Of a stretch of DNA of 64,000 bases, positions 59,736 to 64,000 are shown piece after piece. The notes beneath the pieces were generated by a model. It was not told the origin of the DNA. It saw nothing but the letters and a program-made list of their open reading frames with translations, and did no database searches. Origin of the DNA: Mycolicibacterium novocastrense (lineage in GTDB: Bacteria > Actinomycetota > Actinomycetes > Mycobacteriales > Mycobacteriaceae); contig NZ_BCTA01000036.1 in NCBI RefSeq assembly GCF_001570485.1, positions 652,340 to 716,339 on the forward strand, given 5' to 3'. How positions within the stretch are numbered: the first letter of the stretch is position 1; each line of letters opens with the position of its first letter. The translations under genes and the position numbers were made by a program.

Positions 59736-59751
59736 GTTACTCGCGGGTAAC
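59736..59751. promoter_or_regulatory. Candidate operator upstream of etfBA
   Basis: GTTACTCGCGGGTAAC is a 16-bp palindrome with one mismatch, the size of a TetR-type site. It lies in the 195-bp gap between etfB and the divergent methyltransferase gene and could control either. Confidence 0.6.
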
Positions 59752-59858
59752 TTATGGCGGTTCGCAGGAACACTGTAGCGGGTCGAAGTTCGTGTTCTAG
59801 CAGCACGTAGGGGGTGAACCATTCGTCTGTGGGCCGTTTCACGTTAGCCTGCCTTCCA

Positions 59859-60629
59859 ATGAGCGCTTTTGTTACTGATGGACCGGACCTCCCCCTGACC
59901 GGGGAGCGCACGGTTCCGGGACTCGCGGAGGAGAACTACTGGTTCCGCCGCCACGAGGTCGTCTACGAGCAGATGGCCGACCGCTGCGCGGATCGCGACG
60001 TGCTCGAGGCGGGCTGCGGCGAGGGCTACGGGGCCAACCTGATCGCCGACGTGGCCCGCCGCGTGATCGGCCTGGACTACGACGAGTCGACGGTCGCTCA
60101 CGTCCGTGCGCGGTATCCGCGGGTGGACATGCGCCACGGCAACCTGGCCGAGTTGCCGCTCGCCGACGGCTCGGTCGATGTGGTCGTCAACTTTCAAGTC
60201 ATCGAACACCTCTGGGATCAGGGGCAATTCGTGCGCGAATGCCTGCGGGTACTGCGACCGGGTGGGTGTCTGCTGATGTCGACGCCGAACCGGATCACGT
60301 TCTCCCCCGGCCGGGACACGCCGATCAACCCGTTCCACACCCGCGAACTCAACGCCGCCGAGCTGACCGAACTGCTCGCCACGGAAGGTTTCGCGGTGGA
60401 AAGCGTGTACGGGGTCTTTCACGGGCCCCGGCTCGTCGAACTCGACGCTCGGCACGGCGGGTCGATCATCGACGCCCAGGTCGCGCGGGCGCTGGCCGAC
60501 GCCCCGTGGCCCGAGGACCTGCTCGCCGACGTGGCGTCCGTGCGCAGCGACGACTTCGATCTGGTCGACGCGCGCGAGCGAAACATCGACGACAGCCTCG
60601 ATCTGGTCGCGATCGCGGTGCGGCCGTGA
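59859..60629 (+). CDS. SAM-dependent methyltransferase (Rv3030-like), methylglucose lipopolysaccharide cluster
   Basis: A 256-residue class I methyltransferase: VLEAGCGEGYGANLIAD (motif I), VIGLDYDESTV (motif II), VDVVVNFQVIEHLWD and VLRPGGCLLMSTPNR. The neighbours GH57 and GT4 (Rv3031/Rv3032 type) belong to biosynthesis of the 6-O-methylglucose lipopolysaccharide, so it is a candidate sugar O-methyltransferase. ATG 59859 (MSAFVTDGPDL) is used; no clear Shine-Dalgarno precedes it. The next gene overlaps its stop by 4 nt. Confidence 0.85.
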   Translation: MSAFVTDGPDLPLTGERTVPGLAEENYWFRRHEVVYEQMADRCADRDVLEAGCGEGYGANLIADVARRVIGLDYDESTVAHVRARYPRVDMRHGNLAELPLADGSVDVVVNFQVIEHLWDQGQFVRECLRVLRPGGCLLMSTPNRITFSPGRDTPINPFHTRELNAAELTELLATEGFAVESVYGVFHGPRLVELDARHGGSIIDAQVARALADAPWPEDLLADVASVRSDDFDLVDARERNIDDSLDLVAIAVRP

Positions 60630-62158
60630 CTTCCCCGGAGCCCGCCGACCCCGTACCGGGCCTCTTCACCCTCGTTCTTCATACCCACCTGCCCTGGCTG
60701 GCCCATCACGGCCGCTGGCCCGTCGGCGAGGAATGGCTCTATCAGTCGTGGTCGGCGTGCTATCTGCCGCTCATGCGGGTGCTGCGCACGCTGGCCACCG
60801 AAGGCCGTCGCCACCAGCTGACGCTGGGCATGACGCCGGTTGTCACCGCACAACTCGACGACCCGTACTGCCTGACGGGCATGCACCACTGGCTGGCGAA
60901 CTGGCAGCTGCGCGCACTGGAAGCAACAACTCTTGGGGATCCGTTGCGGCAGTTCGGTGTTCGCGAGCACGCCGAGGCCGAGCAGGCCCTCGAGGACTTC
61001 GCCACGCTGTGGGCGCACGGAGGCAGCCCGTTGCTGCGCGAGGTGATCGACGCCGAAACCATCGAACTGCTCGGCGGCCCGCTCGCGCACCCGTTCCAGC
61101 CGCTGCTGAACCCGAGGCTGCGGGAATTCGCGCTGCGCGAAGGGCTGGCCGATGCCCGCTTGCGGTTCGCGCATGCGCCCGTCGGTATCTGGGCCCCGGA
61201 ATGCGCATATGCGCCCGGCATGGAGAACGACTACGCCGCAGCGGGTGTCGGCCACTTCATGGTCGACGGGCCGTCCCTGCACGGCGACACCGCGCTCGGC
61301 CGTCCGGTCGCATCCTCGGACGTGGTGGCCTTCGGCAGGGACCTTCACGTCAGCTATCGGGTGTGGTCGCCGAAATCGGGCTACCCCGGTCACGCCGCCT
61401 ACCGCGACTTCCACACCTACGACCACACGACCGGACTCAAGCCTGCCAGGGTCACGGGTCGCAACGTGCCGTCCGAAGCCAAGGCGCCATATGACCCCGA
61501 GCGCGCCGACCGCGCGATCGACGCGCACGTCGCCGACTTCGTCGCGGTCGTCCGGCAGCGACTGTGCGACGAGAGCGAACGCATCGGGCGCCCCGCACAC
61601 GTCATTGCTGCCTTCGACACCGAGTTGTTCGGCCATTGGTGGTACGAGGGCCCCGTGTGGCTCGAACGGGTGCTGCGCGCGCTGCCGCAGGCCGGTGTGC
61701 GCGTCGGCACGCTGAGCGACGCCAAGGCCGACGGCTTTGTCGGCTCCCCCGTCGAACTACCGCCCAGCTCTTGGGGTTCCGGTAAGGACTGGCAGGTATG
61801 GGCCGGTGAGCAGGTCGCTGACCTGGTGCAGCTGAACACCGAAGTCGTCGACACTGCGCTGACGACCGTCGACAAGGCGCTCGGCGAGACCGACGTTCCG
61901 CCGGCACGCAACTTCGTCGCCGACCAGATCCTGCGCGAGACGTTGCTGACCGTCTCCAGCGACTGGCCGTTCATGGTCAGCAAGGACTCAGCGGCGGACT
62001 ATGCCCGCTACCGTGCGCATCTGCACGCCCACGCCACCCGCGAGATCGCCGACGCCGCGGCATCCGGTCGCCACGAGCATGCGCAGCGTCTCGCCGAAGG
62101 CTGGAACCGCGCCGACGGTCTGTTCGGCGCGCTGGACGCGCGGCGGTTACCGCGATGA
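60626..62158 (+). CDS. GH57 alpha-glucan branching-type enzyme (Rv3031-like)
   Basis: A 510-residue glycoside hydrolase family 57 protein. Motif 1 HTHLPW (19-24), nucleophile motif GIWAPECAY with E192 and the acid/base motif AFDTELFGHWW with D331 are all present. A C-terminal helical domain follows (NFVADQILRETLLTVSSDWPF). Family members branch alpha-1,4-glucans; the mycobacterial one takes part in methylglucose lipopolysaccharide formation. GTG 60626 overlaps the methyltransferase stop (GTGA). Confidence 0.9.
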   Translation: MTSPEPADPVPGLFTLVLHTHLPWLAHHGRWPVGEEWLYQSWSACYLPLMRVLRTLATEGRRHQLTLGMTPVVTAQLDDPYCLTGMHHWLANWQLRALEATTLGDPLRQFGVREHAEAEQALEDFATLWAHGGSPLLREVIDAETIELLGGPLAHPFQPLLNPRLREFALREGLADARLRFAHAPVGIWAPECAYAPGMENDYAAAGVGHFMVDGPSLHGDTALGRPVASSDVVAFGRDLHVSYRVWSPKSGYPGHAAYRDFHTYDHTTGLKPARVTGRNVPSEAKAPYDPERADRAIDAHVADFVAVVRQRLCDESERIGRPAHVIAAFDTELFGHWWYEGPVWLERVLRALPQAGVRVGTLSDAKADGFVGSPVELPPSSWGSGKDWQVWAGEQVADLVQLNTEVVDTALTTVDKALGETDVPPARNFVADQILRETLLTVSSDWPFMVSKDSAADYARYRAHLHAHATREIADAAASGRHEHAQRLAEGWNRADGLFGALDARRLPR

Positions 62159-62181
62159 CCCCGAGCCGTTCTGTGTCAGCT

Positions 62182-62261
62182 GCGAGCGACCGTGTTTGCA
62201 CACCGACACGCCGCGAAACCACACCACTGTGCGGTCGCTCGCGCCGAGGTGAGCGACCGTG
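62182..62261 (+). promoter_or_regulatory. Alternative hairpins at the GT4 start
   Basis: GAGCGACCGTG occurs at 62184-62194 and again at 62251-62261, where it overlaps the GTG start of the GT4 gene. CGGTCGCTC (62232-62240) can pair with either copy. The upstream pairing (11 bp with flanks, 62182-62192/62232-62242) leaves the start free; the downstream pairing hides the start and puts the GAGG ribosome-binding region in a 10-nt loop. Confidence 0.6.
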
Positions 62262-63500
62262 AAAATCCTCATGGTGTCGTGGGAGTACCCGCCGGTGGTC
62301 GTCGGCGGGCTCGGTCGGCACGTGCATCACCTCGCGACCGCGCTCGCCGAAGCGGGCCACGAGATCGTCGTGTTGAGCCGGCGACCGTCGAACACCGACC
62401 CGAGCACGCATCCGACCACCGACGAGATCGCCGAAGGCGTGCGCGTAGTCGCCGCGGCGCACGATCCTCACGAATTCGACTTCGGTTCCGACATGATGGC
62501 TTGGACGTTGGCGATGGGCCACGCGATGGTCCGCGCCGGTTTGACGCTCAAGTCGCAACGCGGCCGTCCCTGGCGCCCCGACGTCGTGCACGCACACGAC
62601 TGGCTGGTCGCACATCCCGCGGTCGCTCTGGCCGAATACTTCGATGTGCCACTGGTATCCACGATCCACGCCACCGAAGCCGGTAGACATTCCGGATGGG
62701 TGTCGGGGCGCATCAGCCGGCAGGTTCACGCGGTGGAATCGTGGTTGGTGCGCGAATCCGACTCGTTGATCACCTGTTCGGCATCGATGCGTGATGAGGT
62801 TTCGGAGCTCTTCGGGCCGGGACTCGCCGAGTCGTACGTTATCCGTAACGGAATCGACTGCGGCCGCTGGCCGTTCGCCCGACGCAAGGTACGTACCGGT
62901 CCGGCGCAATTGCTGTACCTGGGGCGGCTCGAGTACGAGAAGGGCATCCACGACGCGATCGCCGCGCTGCCCCGAATCAGGCGCACCCACCCCGGTACCA
63001 CGCTGACTGTCGCCGGCGAGGGCACCCAGCTGGACTGGCTCGTCGAGCAGGCGCGAAAGTACAAGGTGCTCAAGGCGACCGCGTTCGTCGGACATCTCGA
63101 CCACGAGGCGTTGGTGGACCTGTTGCACACCGCCGACGCCGCCGTGTTGCCCAGCCATTACGAGCCGTTCGGCATCGTCGCCCTGGAGGCTGCGGCGACC
63201 GGAATCCCCTTGGTGACCTCGAACGTCGGGGGGTTGGGCGAAGCGGTCATCGACGGTGAAACCGGAATGTCCTTCCCGCCGCGTGATACCGCGCGCCTGG
63301 CGGCGGCCGTCCGCTCGGTTCTCGACGATCCGCATGCCGCCCAACAACGGGCGATCGCCGCCCGCGAGCGGCTCACCTCCGAGTTCGAATGGCACGCGAT
63401 CGCGGAGGAAACCGCTCAGGTGTACTTCGCCGCCAAACGCCGTGAGCGCGAACCACATCGGCGCCGCCCCATCATCGAACACGCCCTACCCGGCCGCTGA
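62259..63500 (+). CDS. GT4 alpha-1,4-glucosyltransferase (Rv3032-like)
   Basis: A 413-residue retaining glycosyltransferase of the glycogen-synthase/GT4 type. N-terminal VSWEYPPVVVGGLGRHVHHL with the Gly-rich loop, VHAHDWLVAHPA, RNGIDCGRW, LGRLEYEKGI and the E-x7-E motif SHYEPFGIVALEA (E residues contact the nucleotide sugar). Rv3032 elongates the polymethylated glucan and contributes to glycogen. GTG 62259. Third gene of the cluster, 100 bp after GH57. Confidence 0.93.
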   Translation: MKILMVSWEYPPVVVGGLGRHVHHLATALAEAGHEIVVLSRRPSNTDPSTHPTTDEIAEGVRVVAAAHDPHEFDFGSDMMAWTLAMGHAMVRAGLTLKSQRGRPWRPDVVHAHDWLVAHPAVALAEYFDVPLVSTIHATEAGRHSGWVSGRISRQVHAVESWLVRESDSLITCSASMRDEVSELFGPGLAESYVIRNGIDCGRWPFARRKVRTGPAQLLYLGRLEYEKGIHDAIAALPRIRRTHPGTTLTVAGEGTQLDWLVEQARKYKVLKATAFVGHLDHEALVDLLHTADAAVLPSHYEPFGIVALEAAATGIPLVTSNVGGLGEAVIDGETGMSFPPRDTARLAAAVRSVLDDPHAAQQRAIAARERLTSEFEWHAIAEETAQVYFAAKRREREPHRRRPIIEHALPGR

Positions 63501-63518
63501 CACGCGGTAGACGTGCCG

Positions 63519-63551
63519 ACTGGCGGGGATCGTGGATTGATCCCCGCCAGT
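63519..63551. terminator. Hairpin downstream of the GT4 gene
   Basis: Perfect 13-bp stem ACTGGCGGGGATC (63519-63531) with GATCCCCGCCAGT (63539-63551), 7-nt loop, 18 bp after the stop. It can serve both converging genes. Confidence 0.8.
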
Positions 63552-63586
63552 GGCGTTGTGTGGTTGGGCTGGCGTTGTGTGGTTGG
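63552..63586. repeat. Two 16-bp direct repeats
   Basis: GGCGTTGTGTGGTTGG at 63552-63567 and 63571-63586, separated by GCT, immediately after the terminator hairpin and before the stop of the next gene. Confidence 0.9.
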
Positions 63587-63588
63587 AC

Positions 63589-64000
63589 TCAGAACAGGCC
63601 GGTGTCGACGGTGGTGCTCACATCGACGTCGGTGTTGACCTGACCGGAGTTGTCAGTCGAGTTGTCCTGCCCGGAGTTGTCCACCGAATTGTCCACCGAG
63701 TTGTCCACCGAGTTGTCCTCGATGCTCGTCCCGCCCGAGATACCCCCAGACACGCTGCCGTCGATATCGCCGACGGTGGTCTGGTTGCCCTCCACGGTGG
63801 TGGTGGTCGTGTCGTTGTCGTTGATCACGATGCCCCCACCAGAACCGCCGGCCCCACCGGTGGCGTTGCCGCCGTCGTTGCCCACACCGATCAGACCGCC
63901 GCCGCCGTCACCGCCGACCGCGCCTCCACCGTTGCCTCCACTCATGTCGACATCGTTGATGACCGGGCCCTCGTTGTCGGAGATGATGTCCCCACCGGCG
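63589..64000 (-). CDS. Gly/Asn/Asp-rich repetitive protein, C-terminal part
   Basis: The frame stays open to the right window edge (visible upstream residues include DIISDNEGPVIND), so the 118-residue ORF from ATG 63945 is probably the C-terminal portion of a longer protein. Composition is Gly/Ser/Asn/Asp/Thr-rich. There is a GGNGGGAVGGDGGGG block, a TTTTT run, and a DNSVDNS/DNSGQDNSTDNS heptad-like array before the end VSTTVDTGLF. No known domain; not PE_PGRS since no PE domain is visible. Secretion cannot be judged as the N-terminus is outside. Possibly a cell-surface low-complexity protein. Confidence 0.6.
   Translation of the reverse strand, partial: AGGDIISDNEGPVINDVDMSGGNGGGAVGGDGGGGLIGVGNDGGNATGGAGGSGGGIVINDNDTTTTTVEGNQTTVGDIDGSVSGGISGGTSIEDNSVDNSVDNSVDNSGQDNSTDNSGQVNTDVDVSTTVDTGLF

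Overview
The window is high-GC actinobacterial DNA from a pigmented, probably fast-growing mycobacterium (Mycolicibacterium-like). The basis is protein similarity recalled from family knowledge plus gene order: thiL, DUF3515, ddlA, gpsA, fbiD/cofC, ppk1, mutT1, hupB, leuD, leuC, IclR, tRNA-Glu, tRNA-Gln, gltX, FAH, MFS, leuB, serA, then ilvC, ilvN, ilvB, cfp6-like, doxX, lppZ, gatB, pfkA, gatA, gatC, ACT protein, ligA, MetE-like, lpqA-like, mnmA, cysteine desulfurase, plsC, GNAT, etfA, etfB, methyltransferase, GH57 and GT4. This is the M. tuberculosis Rv2977c-Rv3032 order with local insertions. Many starts are GTG, operons use 4-nt ATGA/GTGA overlaps, and several promoters look leaderless.

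Layout. 1-19.2 kb: thiamine, cell wall (ddlA), glycerol-3-phosphate, coenzyme F420 (fbiD), polyphosphate, nucleotide sanitation (mutT1), nucleoid (hupB), leucine (leuCD, leuB), serine (serA), and a glutamate/glutamine translation cluster (tRNA-Glu, tRNA-Gln, gltX). 19.2-30.1 kb: a carotenoid island. Eight overlapping genes (crtE-crtI-crtB-crtYc-crtYd-crtT-crtU-Rieske oxygenase) form one operon that should make GGPP, phytoene, lycopene, beta-carotene and then an aromatic (isorenieratene-type) carotenoid. A divergent litR (MerR plus B12-type domain) and idi lie beside it. 30.2-46.4 kb: branched-chain amino acid operon ilvB-ilvN-ilvC behind a classical attenuator with a BCAA-rich leader peptide, then doxX, lppZ, a TetR/SDR/SMR module, gatCA-pfkA-gatB and ligA. 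46.4-64 kb: accessory genes (YjbR, acyl-CoA ligase, secreted Pro/Ala protein, ArsR/SRPBCC pair), tRNA thiolation genes (mnmA with a cysteine desulfurase), a PlsC/GNAT pair resembling ornithine-lipid genes, nitroreductase/NmrA, etfBA, the methylglucose-lipopolysaccharide trio (methyltransferase, GH57, GT4), and the end of a repetitive Gly/Asn/Asp-rich ORF.

Most interesting observations. (1) TCGATGCA-like 11-bp direct repeats lie upstream of crtE, idi and the litR/30214 intergenic region, each followed by a GGGTAC SigF-like -10. This fits a CarH/LitR regulon in which the uncharacterised gene at 30214 would be a new member. (2) A complete Rieske oxygenase ends the carotenoid operon, suggesting an oxidised aromatic carotenoid. 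(3) The ilvB leader peptide appears leaderless. (4) Two identical-architecture ArsR operators are present, one covering a Shine-Dalgarno. (5) Mutually exclusive hairpins lie at the start of the GT4 gene, one of them sequestering its start codon.

Starts, motifs and repeats were read by eye. No database search was run, and family assignments rest on recognised motifs and synteny.
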